A DNA stretch of 64,000 bases from Caenicola sp034331105 (GTDB taxonomy: Bacteria > Synergistota > Synergistia > Synergistales > Synergistaceae): contig JAXQGB010000015.1 of NCBI GenBank assembly GCA_034331105.1, positions 1-64,000 on the forward strand, in the 5' to 3' direction. Shown here piece by piece: positions 18,284-27,065 of this stretch (its first letter is position 1; every line of letters begins with the position of its first letter). Below the pieces are notes generated by a model. That model saw only the letters and a program-made list of their open reading frames with translations, did no database searches and was not told the DNA's origin. The translations under genes and the position numbers were made by a program.

Positions 18284-19600
18284 ATGATCGAACGTTACGA
18301 AACTCCTGAGATAAAGGCGATCTGGAACGACCAAAACCGTTTCCAAAAATGGCTTGATGTTGAACTTGCAGTATGTAAGGCCTGGAACGAGGCAGGAAAA
18401 ATACCTGATGAGGACTACAGGAATATCGTTCAAAAAGCCTCTTTCAGCGTTGAGAGGATACGCGAGATAGAAGAGGTCACACAGCATGACGTCATCGCAT
18501 TTGTTTCGAGCGTTGCCGAATGTATAGGAGAGTCAGGCCGATATGTCCACCTTGGGCTGACAAGCAGCGATGTGATCGATACAGCATCCTCTCTCCTTCT
18601 TTCAGAGAGCATGAAAACTGTGCTGGATGCACTTTATGCCCTTCATAAAATGATCGGAGAAAAGGCCTTGGAGTACAAGATGACACCCTGCGCAGGAAGG
18701 ACTCATGGCATACATGCAGAGCCGACGACTTTTGGCCTTAAAATGCTCAACCACTACGCTGAAATAGGCCGGGATATAAACAGGATCACTCAGACCAAGA
18801 AAGATATGATGGTAGGGGGCCTCTCCGGAGCAGTTGGTACCTATGCCAACTGCCCTCCTTCGATAGAAGCAAGGACATGCGAGCTTCTCGGTCTTGATGT
18901 TGATCCGGTATCGACCCAGGTCATCCAGAGAGACAGGCACGCCCGTATCGTAACTGACCTTGCTATCTGCGGAGCATCGCTGGAAAGGCTGGCTCTGGAG
19001 GTACGTCATCTTCAAAGGACTGAAGTCCTGGAGGCTCTTGAACCTTTCAAGAAAGGCCAGAAAGGGTCATCTGCAATGCCTCACAAGAAAAACCCCATAC
19101 TCAGCGAAAGGGTATGCGGGATGGCGAGGCTTCTGAGAGGCTATGCCGTTCCGGCAGTGGAAAACATTGCCCTTTGGCATGAACGCGACATCAGCCATTC
19201 TTCTGTCGAAAGGGTAATGTGGCCGGATGTCTTCCACCTGATACTTTATATGATCAAAACTATGACAAAAATTATTAATGGAATTACTGTTAATAAAGAG
19301 AAAATGAAAGAAAATATAGAAATTACCAATGGCCTTCTTTTTTCAGGCAGGATACTGATTACACTTGTAGAAAGGGAAGGGATAAGCAGGGAAGAGGCAT
19401 ATGCTATAGCACAAAGCAATGCGATGAGGTGCTGGAACGAAAAAATACCTCTCCTTGAGCTGCTCAAAAACGACCCCAGGATCAAGAAAATGAGTGAGAG
19501 TGAGCTGGAATCTTTATTTGATTTGGAGTATTATCTTAAACATATAGAAGAGGTCTTCAGCAGATTTCCCGAACTGAGTGAGAACTCGACTATAAAATAA
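18284..19600 (+). CDS. purB: Adenylosuccinate lyase
   Basis: PurB cleaves SAICAR and adenylosuccinate to release fumarate in purine synthesis. Family motifs are TQHDVIAFV, GLTSSDVIDTA (about residue 85), GRTHGIHAEPTTFG (about 139), and the signature loop GSSAMPHKKNPI (about 261) with the catalytic serine. Length is 438. An AGGGGG ribosome-binding site precedes the ATG. Confidence 0.97.
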   Translation: MIERYETPEIKAIWNDQNRFQKWLDVELAVCKAWNEAGKIPDEDYRNIVQKASFSVERIREIEEVTQHDVIAFVSSVAECIGESGRYVHLGLTSSDVIDTASSLLLSESMKTVLDALYALHKMIGEKALEYKMTPCAGRTHGIHAEPTTFGLKMLNHYAEIGRDINRITQTKKDMMVGGLSGAVGTYANCPPSIEARTCELLGLDVDPVSTQVIQRDRHARIVTDLAICGASLERLALEVRHLQRTEVLEALEPFKKGQKGSSAMPHKKNPILSERVCGMARLLRGYAVPAVENIALWHERDISHSSVERVMWPDVFHLILYMIKTMTKIINGITVNKEKMKENIEITNGLLFSGRILITLVEREGISREEAYAIAQSNAMRCWNEKIPLLELLKNDPRIKKMSESELESLFDLEYYLKHIEEVFSRFPELSENSTIK

Positions 19601-19626
19601 TACATAATAATATGGAGGATTTGCAA

Positions 19627-20637
19627 ATGGCTGCTCCAGACAGAAATATGGCTCTCGAAATGGTTCGTGCTACGGAAGCTGCGGCTATGGCCGCTGGACG
19701 GTGGATGGGACGTGGGGACAAGAACGGAGTTGACGGTGCCGCAGTTAATGCAATGCGTTTCATGCTCAACAACGTCAACATGGACGGTCAGGTCGTTATA
19801 GGCGAAGGGGAGAAAGACGAAGCCCCAATGCTCTTTAACGGAGAAAAGCTTGGTACGGGATGTGATCCACAGGTCGACATCGCAGTAGACCCGATAGACG
19901 GGACCCGTCTTACTGCACAGGGCCTTCCGAACGCAGTCAGTGTAGTCGCGTTTGCAGAGCGCGGCACAATGTTTGACCCCCAGCATATTTTCTATATGGA
20001 TAAGATAGCAACAGGTCCCTTTGCAGCACATGCGATCAACATTGAGGCCTCTCCGACGGACAACATCAGGGCGGTAGCCAGAGCACTGAGGAAATCTGTT
20101 GAAGACGTGACCATAATAATCCTTGACAGACCAAGGCACGAAGAACTTATTAAAGAGATCCGTTCCATGCATGCCCGTATCAGGCTTATCCCTGACGGCG
20201 ACGTTGCAGGCGCCCTCTCGACATGCAAACCGAATTCCGGTATCGACATGCTCATGGGGGTAGGAGGATCCCCGGAAGCCGTTATCACAGCATGCGCTGT
20301 AAAGTGCGTCGGCGGTAACATGCAGTGCAAACTTTGGCCGCGCAACGATGAAGAGAGAGAAAAGTGCAAAGAGAAGGGAATGGACGTCAACAAAGTCCTT
20401 CACCTAAACGACCTTGTAGCGTGCGACAACGTATTCTTCGCTGCTACCGGCGTAACGGACGGAGACTGGCTCAAGGGCGTACGTTACACCGGAGATGCCG
20501 TACACACATCCTCACTTGTCATGAGGGCAAAGAGCGGAACGATCCGTTACATAGACGCAACACACAACGTGCAGAAACTGGATGAGATAAGCGGCATAAA
20601 ATATGGGGCACAGTCCAACGCAGTTTCATTCCTGTAA
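19627..20637 (+). CDS. glpX: Class II fructose-1,6-bisphosphatase GlpX
   Basis: The enzyme hydrolyses fructose-1,6-bisphosphate in gluconeogenesis. Visible motifs are the metal-binding VIGEGEKDEAPML (about residue 56), DPIDGT (about 86) and the GVGGSPEAVIT segment. At 336 residues it fits GlpX, and some members also act on sedoheptulose bisphosphate. The ATG at 19627 follows GGAGG (19614-19618) by 8 bases and is preferred over an in-frame upstream codon. A strong terminator follows. Confidence 0.95.
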   Translation: MAAPDRNMALEMVRATEAAAMAAGRWMGRGDKNGVDGAAVNAMRFMLNNVNMDGQVVIGEGEKDEAPMLFNGEKLGTGCDPQVDIAVDPIDGTRLTAQGLPNAVSVVAFAERGTMFDPQHIFYMDKIATGPFAAHAINIEASPTDNIRAVARALRKSVEDVTIIILDRPRHEELIKEIRSMHARIRLIPDGDVAGALSTCKPNSGIDMLMGVGGSPEAVITACAVKCVGGNMQCKLWPRNDEEREKCKEKGMDVNKVLHLNDLVACDNVFFAATGVTDGDWLKGVRYTGDAVHTSSLVMRAKSGTIRYIDATHNVQKLDEISGIKYGAQSNAVSFL

Positions 20638-20670
20638 TATCTGACAAATAGATAAGATGGTCTTTACTTT

Positions 20671-20718
20671 AAGGCAGCTTCTTCGCTCTAAGCGATCAGA
20701 AGCTGCCTTTTTTTGTTA
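20671..20718 (+). terminator. Strong terminator after glpX
   Basis: A long inverted repeat (AAGGCAGCTTCT / AGAAGCTGCCTT) is followed by a run of Ts. It closes the run of genes that ends with glpX. Confidence 0.9.
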
Positions 20719-20721
20719 ATG

Positions 20722-21033
20722 ACTCAACTTTTCCACCGTCTTTCCCGCGTGCCTTTGATCAGGAAGGACACTGTTCCTCGAAAGAGGGACATAACAAATC
20801 ACAATAGCGACTGAATTATATCTAGTGTGTTTCGAGATCGGGAGAGCACCTTTTTCCGTCAGGAAAATTATTAAATAATCCATAGTGCTCGAACCATTTC
20901 GAATGCGTTTTGAAATCCGGAATCCAGCGACTTCAATATTTTAGAGCCACTGACTCTCCGCTGATAAGAATGTGGACAAGACGAAAAACAGAGGTTTTGA
21001 ATCCACTGGCAGCAAGAGGTGGGAAAGTTGAGT
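20722..21033. mobile_element. Small non-coding element with terminal inverted repeats (IS remnant or MITE-like)
   Basis: ACTCAACTTTTCCACC (20722-20737) and GGTGGGAAAGTTGAGT (21018-21033) are inverted copies with 15 of 16 matches. They enclose about 280 bp with no coding potential. No clear target-site duplication is seen (flanks TTAATG and TTATGA are only similar). This could be a MITE or the collapsed ends of an insertion sequence. Confidence 0.5.
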
Positions 21034-21132
21034 TTATGACCCTACATGAGTTGCTTTAGAATGAATAACGGACAACAATTTCCATTATTTATTATGTTGA
21101 CATTCAACATATCTATTGTTTCTGAAAGATAT

Positions 21133-21164
21133 TCACAAAACATAATATTTACTTTGTGATCACA
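21133..21164. promoter_or_regulatory. Dyad operator candidates upstream of the oxidoreductase operon
   Basis: TCACAAA (21133-21139) and TTTGTGA (21153-21159) form a 7-bp dyad with a 13-bp spacer. The second arm is part of a perfect 10-bp palindrome TGTGATCACA (21155-21164). They lie about 70 bp before the likely promoter and resemble sites of CRP/FNR- or Rex-type regulators without matching one exactly. Confidence 0.4.
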
Positions 21165-21230
21165 GATCGTTTTTAAATTTTCAACGAATTTACTGCAGTT
21201 ACATTACTAAAATTATTTGAATATTGCGGC

Positions 21231-21258
21231 TTGACTTTCAATGAGCCAGTGATAATCT
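21231..21258 (+). promoter_or_regulatory. Candidate promoter of the tungsten oxidoreductase operon
   Basis: TTGACT (21231-21236) and TAATCT (21253-21258) are spaced by 16 bp. A transcript from here would start near 21265, too close to the ATG at 21274, which favours the TTG start at 21304. Confidence 0.5.
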
Positions 21259-21303
21259 TTATACGTAAGTTAAATGATCCACATACGCGAGGGGGCGGTC
21301 TTT

Positions 21304-21765
21304 TTGGGGGAGATCGATCGGATCGCTGAGGTTTTGCATAAACATAAGCAAGATCCCAGATATTTGCTTGCAATTCTTCTCGATATCCAGGAATCAGAAA
21401 ACTGCATTTCAATTGAAGCAATGCGCGCTGCAGCAGAATACCTTGGTGTTTCCGAAAGCCGTGTATTTGCCGTTGTGACATTTTATCGGACTCTGAGCCA
21501 AAAGAAAAAAGGCAGAAAGATCATACGTGTCTGTATGGGTACTGCATGTCATCTCCGCGGATCAACTGCAGTTCTTCATGAACTGGAAAAAAAGCTGGGC
21601 ATTAAAAGCGGCGGAGTTACAGAAGACGGCGAATATACTCTTGAAACAGTTAACTGTGTCGGTGCCTGCGCGCTTGCGCCGGTGGTCACAGCCGGAGAAA
21701 ATTCTTTTGGCAGGATGGAACCGTCCAAAGCAGCAGAGCTTCTGGCAAAGGGGGCTTTTGCATGA
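21304..21765 (+). CDS. NuoE-like [2Fe-2S] subunit of a flavin-based oxidoreductase
   Basis: A thioredoxin-fold [2Fe-2S] protein of the NuoE/HydC family. The cluster ligands appear as CMGTACH and, later, CVGACA, the C-x4-C and C-x3-C pattern of the family. It pairs with the NuoF-like protein downstream to pass electrons to or from NAD(H). The TTG at 21304 is preceded by GAGGGGG at good spacing; the ATG at 21274 has no ribosome-binding site. The gene overlaps the next one by 4 bp. Confidence 0.88.
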   Translation: MGEIDRIAEVLHKHKQDPRYLLAILLDIQESENCISIEAMRAAAEYLGVSESRVFAVVTFYRTLSQKKKGRKIIRVCMGTACHLRGSTAVLHELEKKLGIKSGGVTEDGEYTLETVNCVGACALAPVVTAGENSFGRMEPSKAAELLAKGAFA

Positions 21766-23696
21766 GATTCGATACCCTTTCTGACTTGAAAAATTATAAA
21801 AATGAGATTTCACAAAAGCAAGATAAAGGGAAAGAGATCTGGATATGCGGAGGTCCGGGATGTGTTGCAAACGGCAGCATGATCCTTGCTGAAGAATTTG
21901 CCAAAGCTATAGGCAATAAAGCTTTTTCTGATGTAAACACCTCATTCTGGCACAGCATCAAAGTCCTTATACGACCCGAAGAAAAAGAAACAGAGAAATT
22001 GATCAGGACGGGTATCACAGGCTGCATGGGACCATGCGAGAATGGTCCTATCGTCCATGTCGAACCTGACGGGCTATATTATCAGAAAGTAACGGTCGAT
22101 GACATTGAGGGTATCCTTGAGGCGATAAGGCATAACGTCCCTTATAAGGCTAAGGCAATGTACGGAGGTGACGGCAAACCTGCAGAAGTCCCTTTGGCAG
22201 AAAATATACCTTTCCTAGCCAAACAGAAAAAGCTTGTCCTTGGCAAAATGAGCACAATGTCTCCGCTGGATCTCAAAGATTACATCGCTCACGGTGGATA
22301 TTCAGCACTTATAAAAGTATTGGAGACAATGACCCCTGAAGAAGTATGCAGTGAAGTAAAAGCTTCGGGACTTAGAGGCAGGGGCGGCGGCGGCTTCCCG
22401 ACTGGAGTGAAGTGGGAATCATGCCGCAACTCATCTTCTGACAGGCGCTACGTTCTTGTCAACGGCGACGAGGGAGATCCGGGCGCATTTATGGACAGGG
22501 CACTGATGGAAGGCGATCCCTACTCTGTTATTGAAGGACTTACCATCGGCGCTTACGCGATAGGTTCCGGCGAAGGGATCATTTACGTAAGGCATGAATA
22601 TCCGCTGGCCGTCAAGAGGCTTGCAAACGCGATAAATAACCTCGAAGAGGCCGGATTGCTTGGTACGAACATACTTGGCACAGGTTTTGATTTTCATGTT
22701 GAGATCTGCAAAGGCGGAGGAGCTTTTGTCTGCGGCGAGTCTACTGCACTCATGACCTCTATAGAGGGAAAACCGGGGGTCCCCAGGGTCAAGTACATAA
22801 GATCCACAGAAAGGGGTCTCTGGGAGTCTCCTACCGTGCTCAACAACGTAGAAACATGGGCAAACGTGCCCCATATCATTACAAACGGTTCAGACTGGTT
22901 CAGGGGCATTGGAAGCGAAAACAACTCAGGCACAAAGGTCTTCGCACTTGTAGGCAAAGTCAAAAATACGGGGCTTGTAGAGGTGCCAATGGGAACTACC
23001 CTCAGACAGATCATTTACGATATTGGCGGAGGGGCAGCCAAGGATCGTCCTTTCAAGGCAGTCCAGACAGGAGGACCTTCCGGAGGATGCCTTCCTGCAT
23101 CAATGCTTGACACACCGGTAGATTTCGACAGTCTAACAGAGGCAGGGTCGATGATGGGATCGGGCGGCATGATCGTTATGGACGACAGGACCTGCATGGT
23201 CGACATAGCACGTTACTTCATTGATTTCCTTGTAGGGGAGTCATGCGGAAAGTGTGTTCCCTGCAGAGAGGGCCTGAAAAAAATGCAGATGATCCTGGGT
23301 GATCTCACGAGCGGAAAAGGTCGTGAAGGCGATACTCAGTTACTCGAAGAGCTTGCCGAAGGCATCGCGGATACCTCTCTTTGCGCATTGGGCCAGTCTG
23401 CGGCAAATCCGGTACTGTCTACAATAAGATATTTTAAAGAGGAATATATTGAGCATGAAAAGGAGCATTTCTGCAGGTCAGGAGTCTGTCAGGGAATGTT
23501 CAGGATCGAGATCGATGAAGAGAAATGCAGAAGCTGCGGCCTCTGCTCAAAGAATTGTCCTGTTGATACTATTGAAAAACTCGAAAGCGGGAAATACAGG
23601 ATCAAACAGGAAGGCTGCATAAAATGCGGGGCATGTTTTGAAGTATGTCCATTCTTATCAGTGGACATAGTAAAAGAGGTGACCGAAGATGATTGA
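21762..23696 (+). CDS. NuoF-like NADH-binding flavoprotein subunit (HydB/WorB type)
   Basis: This 644-residue subunit has an N-terminal thioredoxin-like [2Fe-2S] region (CGGPGC about residue 29, CMGPC about 88), the NuoF core with the NADH/FMN glycine-rich segment LRGRGGGGFPTG (about 206) and NGDEGDPGAFMDR, the SLBB domain, a [4Fe-4S] motif SCGKCVPCREG (about 500), and a C-terminal pair of ferredoxin clusters (CRSCGLCSKNC, CIKCGACFEVC). This architecture is known from bifurcating hydrogenases and related complexes. Without a hydrogenase subunit nearby, the likely partner is the tungsten enzyme at 25088-26902. Confidence 0.92.
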   Translation: MRFDTLSDLKNYKNEISQKQDKGKEIWICGGPGCVANGSMILAEEFAKAIGNKAFSDVNTSFWHSIKVLIRPEEKETEKLIRTGITGCMGPCENGPIVHVEPDGLYYQKVTVDDIEGILEAIRHNVPYKAKAMYGGDGKPAEVPLAENIPFLAKQKKLVLGKMSTMSPLDLKDYIAHGGYSALIKVLETMTPEEVCSEVKASGLRGRGGGGFPTGVKWESCRNSSSDRRYVLVNGDEGDPGAFMDRALMEGDPYSVIEGLTIGAYAIGSGEGIIYVRHEYPLAVKRLANAINNLEEAGLLGTNILGTGFDFHVEICKGGGAFVCGESTALMTSIEGKPGVPRVKYIRSTERGLWESPTVLNNVETWANVPHIITNGSDWFRGIGSENNSGTKVFALVGKVKNTGLVEVPMGTTLRQIIYDIGGGAAKDRPFKAVQTGGPSGGCLPASMLDTPVDFDSLTEAGSMMGSGGMIVMDDRTCMVDIARYFIDFLVGESCGKCVPCREGLKKMQMILGDLTSGKGREGDTQLLEELAEGIADTSLCALGQSAANPVLSTIRYFKEEYIEHEKEHFCRSGVCQGMFRIEIDEEKCRSCGLCSKNCPVDTIEKLESGKYRIKQEGCIKCGACFEVCPFLSVDIVKEVTEDD

Positions 23697-24426
23697 GATA
23701 ACTATAAACGGGATACCAATTAAAGTTGAAAAAGGGACAACGATCCTTCATGCGGCCCAGGAAAACAACATTGATATCCCCACCCTCTGCAACCACGAGG
23801 GATTGACCCTTGAAGGAAACTGCAGGCTATGTTCTGTTGAGATAAATGACAGAGGAAACAGAAAGATAGTTGCCTCATGCATGTTCCCGGTCACAAGGAG
23901 CATATCTGTTGAGACTGAGACAGAGAGAGTACAAAGGGCCAGAAATACAGTCCTTCAGCTCCTGGTAAACAGAAACCCCAAATCCCCGATCATCCAGCAG
24001 CTCTGCGCAAAATACGGCGTCGATCGCGAGGAGCGGTTTGCCATGGAGCCTGATCTCTGCATCAGGTGCGGTCGTTGCGTAAGGGCATGCGAAGCTAACG
24101 GGACCAAGGCGATAGAGCTTGTCGACAGAGGTTTTGACCGGCATGTGGCGCCTCCGTACGAACTTGAGACTGACGCCTGCATCGGCTGTCTCTCATGTGC
24201 GACAGTATGCCCGACCGGAAAAATAACCTACGAAGAATCGCCCGGAAAGAGAAAGATCTGGTATAAGGAATTCGACGTTCTGCAGTGTAAAAGATGCGGG
24301 ATCTACTTTGCTACAAAGGAAATGCTCGACTGGGCAGGCAGGCCGGAAAATGACCGTGATTACTGTGACCACTGCCAGAAGTACATTGAAAGCGTAAAGT
24401 TCTTAACAGAGTCTCAAAAGAAATAA
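23689..24426 (+). CDS. NuoG/HydA N-terminal-like iron-sulfur subunit without H-cluster domain
   Basis: The protein carries a plant-type [2Fe-2S] domain (CNHEG, CRLC, about residues 34-50), the region that in NuoG holds a His-Cys3 [4Fe-4S] cluster, and two [4Fe-4S] motifs (CIRCGRCVRAC, CIGCLSCATVC). It ends with two CxxC pairs (CKRCG, CDHCQ) that could bind zinc or iron. It stops at 245 residues, before any hydrogenase or molybdopterin domain, so it is an electron-transfer subunit. It overlaps the NuoF-like gene by 8 bp and is the last gene before the structured RNA. Confidence 0.88.
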   Translation: MIEITINGIPIKVEKGTTILHAAQENNIDIPTLCNHEGLTLEGNCRLCSVEINDRGNRKIVASCMFPVTRSISVETETERVQRARNTVLQLLVNRNPKSPIIQQLCAKYGVDREERFAMEPDLCIRCGRCVRACEANGTKAIELVDRGFDRHVAPPYELETDACIGCLSCATVCPTGKITYEESPGKRKIWYKEFDVLQCKRCGIYFATKEMLDWAGRPENDRDYCDHCQKYIESVKFLTESQKK

Positions 24427-24558
24427 CTGCCCAAACAATATTTGTCCTTCGACCCGGCGTATCTCACGCAGAAACTCCGGGCATTGGGCAGCGGGAGCGA
24501 TCCCGCCGCCTGCCGGTTAGCAAAGAAGGAGGCCCTCAGCGGGTCTCCTTTTGTCTTT
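24427..24558 (+). promoter_or_regulatory. Structured RNA with intrinsic terminator inside the operon (riboswitch-like)
   Basis: Pairings visible by eye: CTGCCC (24427-24432) with GGGCAG (24486-24491); CCCGG (24453-24457) with CCGGG (24477-24481), enclosing CGT/ACG; and GCGGGA-GCGA-TCCCGC (24491-24506), a stem capped by a GNRA tetraloop. These are followed by a terminator hairpin and T-run. The arrangement, an aptamer-like fold then an expression platform ahead of the tungsten-enzyme genes, suggests ligand control. I could not match it to a known class. A molybdenum/tungsten cofactor riboswitch is a guess from context. Confidence 0.55.
24526..24558 (+). terminator. Intrinsic terminator/attenuator before the polyferredoxin gene
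   Basis: AAGGAGGCCC and GGGTCTCCTT form a 10-bp stem (one G-T pair) with loop TCAGC, followed by TTGTCTTT. It lies within the operon, so it either ends the upstream transcript partially or is controlled by the RNA fold before it. Confidence 0.75.
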
Positions 24559-24609
24559 ACAACACCCGTAAGATACGGGAATCTAAAAAAGTACAGGGAG
24601 GAATGCGGC

Positions 24610-25086
24610 ATGGAAATGATACTCGTAACATCGCCTGAAAAATGTATCGGCTGCGGGACCTGTGAACTGGCCTGTTCACTGTCTCATAACGGAGAGTGCA
24701 GGCCAGCGATCTCAAGAGTCAATGTCTTTAGATTCGACAAGGGCAACAACGTCCCGATGATGTGCTTCCAGTGTGAAGAGGCAGCATGCATGGCGGTCTG
24801 CAAGACCAAAGCCCTCGTACGTGACGAAGAGACCGGCGTGGTAAAGGTGGAAGAGGATAAGTGCATCGGATGCAGGATGTGCGTTATGGCATGTCCTTTC
24901 GGAAATATCGCGTTCGATAGGGTCGCAAAAGTCGCCATAAAGTGCAATCACTGTGACGGAGAACCTCTATGCGCGGAATTCTGTCCGACGGCAGCGATAG
25001 AATACCTCCCCGCTGATACCGCTACACTTAACAGAAAAAAAGCATTTTCAGCCAAAATGAAACAGGCTCTTGAGGAGGTGAAGTAA
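24610..25086 (+). CDS. Polyferredoxin subunit with four [4Fe-4S] clusters (WorS type)
   Basis: Four cysteine motifs are readable: CIGCGTCELAC, CFQCEEAACMAVC, CIGCRMCVMAC and CNHCDGEPLCAEFC, the pattern of the iron-sulfur subunits that serve DMSO-reductase and AOR-type enzymes. The frame is open further upstream through the leader RNA, but the first cluster motif follows the ATG at 24610, which has an AGGGAGG ribosome-binding site. Length is 158. It ends 1 bp before the tungsten enzyme and probably wires it to the NuoEF-like subunits. Confidence 0.9.
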   Translation: MEMILVTSPEKCIGCGTCELACSLSHNGECRPAISRVNVFRFDKGNNVPMMCFQCEEAACMAVCKTKALVRDEETGVVKVEEDKCIGCRMCVMACPFGNIAFDRVAKVAIKCNHCDGEPLCAEFCPTAAIEYLPADTATLNRKKAFSAKMKQALEEVK

Positions 25087-25087
25087 T

Positions 25088-26902
25088 ATGGCAGGCTGGA
25101 CAGAAACTATCCTGAGGGTCAACCTCACCGAAGGAACGGTCAAAAAAGAAGCTCTTGATATGGAAGCAGCTAAAAAATACCTGGGATGCAGAGGTCTGGG
25201 TGTCTATTACTATATGAAGGAAGTCAAGCCGGGTGTAGATCCATTGGGACCTGAGAACAACCTGATATTTGCTACGGGAGTCCTCACCGGTACCATGGGT
25301 TCCAGCACGGGCAGATACGAAGTTGTTACCCGCGCGCCTCTCAACGGGACACTAGCCGGATCCAATTCAGGAGGATACTGGGGACCGGAACTGAAATACG
25401 CCGGATATGACATGGTAATTTTTGAAGGACAGTCGTCAAAACCTGTCTATCTTAACATCTACAACGGAACGGCAGAACTATGCGACGCATCCGACCTCTG
25501 GGGCAAGAATGTCCCCGATACAACAGCAGCGCTCCTTGCAAAGCATGATCCGGACGCCAAAGTTGCATGCATCGGACCGGCAGGGGAGAACAAAGTCCTC
25601 TTTGCCAACATCATGAACGATGACCACAGGGCAGCGGGGCGTAGCGGCGTCGGTGCTGTAATGGGTTCCAAGAACCTTAAAGCTATCGTTGTCAGAGGCA
25701 CCAAAGGAGTAAAGATCGGAGACAAGGACAAGTTCCTCGCTGCAGTCAGGGCAAGCAAAAAACTGCTTAAGGAAAACGCTGTCACGAGCGGCGGACTTCC
25801 GGCATTTGGAACGAACGTTCTTGTTAACATACTCAACTCAGTCGGCTCACTTCCGACACGAAATTTCCGTGAGTCGCACTTTGAAACGGCGGACAAGGTC
25901 GGAGGAGAATCACTCGCCGCAACGAGGATGCACAAGAACAAGGCCTGCGCCTTCTGTTCTATCGGATGCGGAAGGGTAGCGTGGAGCGAAGGCAAGTATG
26001 CCGGAGAGGGCGAAGGCCCTGAATATGAAACAGTCTGGTCCTTCGGTCCTGACTGCGGCATAGACAACATTGATGTCGTAAACAAGGCAAACTTCATCTG
26101 CAACGAGCTAGGGCTCGATACGATCACAATGGGCAGCACGATGGCCGCAGCTATGGAGCTGTATGAAACAGGCGCCATTGGAAAAGACGAAGTCGGGCAC
26201 GAACTAAAGTTTGGCAGCGAAGATGCCCTGATAGCTCTCGTTGAGGCCACAGCATACAGAAAAGGCTTCGGCAATGAACTTGCAGAGGGATCCTTCAGGC
26301 TGGGAACAAAATACGGACATCCTGAATTCTCAATGACAGCCAAAAAGCAGGAGATGCCGGCATATGACCCGCGCGGCATCCAGGGAATAGGACTTAATTA
26401 TGCCACATCAAACAGGGGCGGCTGCCACGTTCGCGGATATACTATTTCTCCTGAGATCCTTGGCCTTCCGGAAAAACTCGATCAGCAGTCGATCGTGGAA
26501 AAACCGGCATGGGTAAAGGGATTCCAGGACCTGACTGCAGCAGTTGACTCTATAGGCATGTGCCTCTTCACGACATTCGCACTGGGAGCCCCTGCTATCG
26601 CTGCCGAGATCACAGGAGCATCAGGCATTGAATTCACCGGCGACGAAGTGGCATTGGCAGGCGAGAGAATATACAACCTTGAAAGGCTCTACAATCTCAG
26701 CGTCGGATATACAAAAACAGACGATACCCTGCCTGCAAGGATGTTTAACGATCCCATCAGCTCAGGTCCGATGAAGGGCAACGTAAGCCGCGTTCCCGAA
26801 ATGCTCCCTCATTACTATGAGGCAAGGGGATGGGATGAAAACGGTGTTCCGACACCGGAAAGGCTTGAAGCTCTGGGACTCAGGGAGTTTATGACGATCT
26901 AA
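25088..26902 (+). CDS. Aldehyde ferredoxin oxidoreductase-family tungsten enzyme (WorL type)
   Basis: AOR-family enzymes oxidise aldehydes to acids with a tungsten bis-pyranopterin cofactor and one [4Fe-4S] cluster. The N-terminal domain reads as typical AOR (FATGVLTGT, SSTGRYEVVTRAPL, SNSGGYWGPELK). The cluster motif CAFCSIGCG lies near residue 292. Length is 604. The sequence does not identify the aldehyde substrate. With the upstream subunits it resembles the electron-bifurcating WorABCSL complexes described in Acetomicrobium, another Synergistota genus. Confidence 0.93.
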   Translation: MAGWTETILRVNLTEGTVKKEALDMEAAKKYLGCRGLGVYYYMKEVKPGVDPLGPENNLIFATGVLTGTMGSSTGRYEVVTRAPLNGTLAGSNSGGYWGPELKYAGYDMVIFEGQSSKPVYLNIYNGTAELCDASDLWGKNVPDTTAALLAKHDPDAKVACIGPAGENKVLFANIMNDDHRAAGRSGVGAVMGSKNLKAIVVRGTKGVKIGDKDKFLAAVRASKKLLKENAVTSGGLPAFGTNVLVNILNSVGSLPTRNFRESHFETADKVGGESLAATRMHKNKACAFCSIGCGRVAWSEGKYAGEGEGPEYETVWSFGPDCGIDNIDVVNKANFICNELGLDTITMGSTMAAAMELYETGAIGKDEVGHELKFGSEDALIALVEATAYRKGFGNELAEGSFRLGTKYGHPEFSMTAKKQEMPAYDPRGIQGIGLNYATSNRGGCHVRGYTISPEILGLPEKLDQQSIVEKPAWVKGFQDLTAAVDSIGMCLFTTFALGAPAIAAEITGASGIEFTGDEVALAGERIYNLERLYNLSVGYTKTDDTLPARMFNDPISSGPMKGNVSRVPEMLPHYYEARGWDENGVPTPERLEALGLREFMTI

Positions 26903-26946
26903 AAGCCGGTCGATTAACCAATAACATCCGGAATTCAAATGAGCGG

Positions 26947-26985
26947 TCCGCGGGCATATCTGCATCTTACCCGCGGATCTGTTTT
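26947..26985 (+). terminator. Terminator after the AOR gene
   Basis: TCCGCGGG and CCCGCGGA form a perfect 8-bp stem with a 15-base loop, followed by TCTGTTTT. Confidence 0.75.
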
Positions 26986-27065
26986 AAAATAGGATATACT
27001 ATATTAGCGCATTGGATCATCATTAATAATTTTAAAGTATCCCGGCATTTTGAGGAGGCGAGCCC

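Noticed and set aside
19531..20403. 290-codon minus-strand ORF
   Set aside because: It lies opposite purB/glpX, whose proteins are clearly conserved; the antisense translation has no recognisable domain.
24427..24558. Firm call as a Moco/Tuco riboswitch
   Set aside because: Context fits, but I could not match the conserved bases of that family by eye, so it is left as an unclassified structured RNA.
24442..24609. N-terminal extension of the polyferredoxin
   Set aside because: The frame passes through the structured RNA and its terminator; the ATG at 24610 has a proper RBS and begins right before the first cluster motif.
25459..26379. 306-codon minus-strand ORF
   Set aside because: Antisense to the AOR gene; its Ser/Pro-rich low-complexity translation is typical of a shadow frame.
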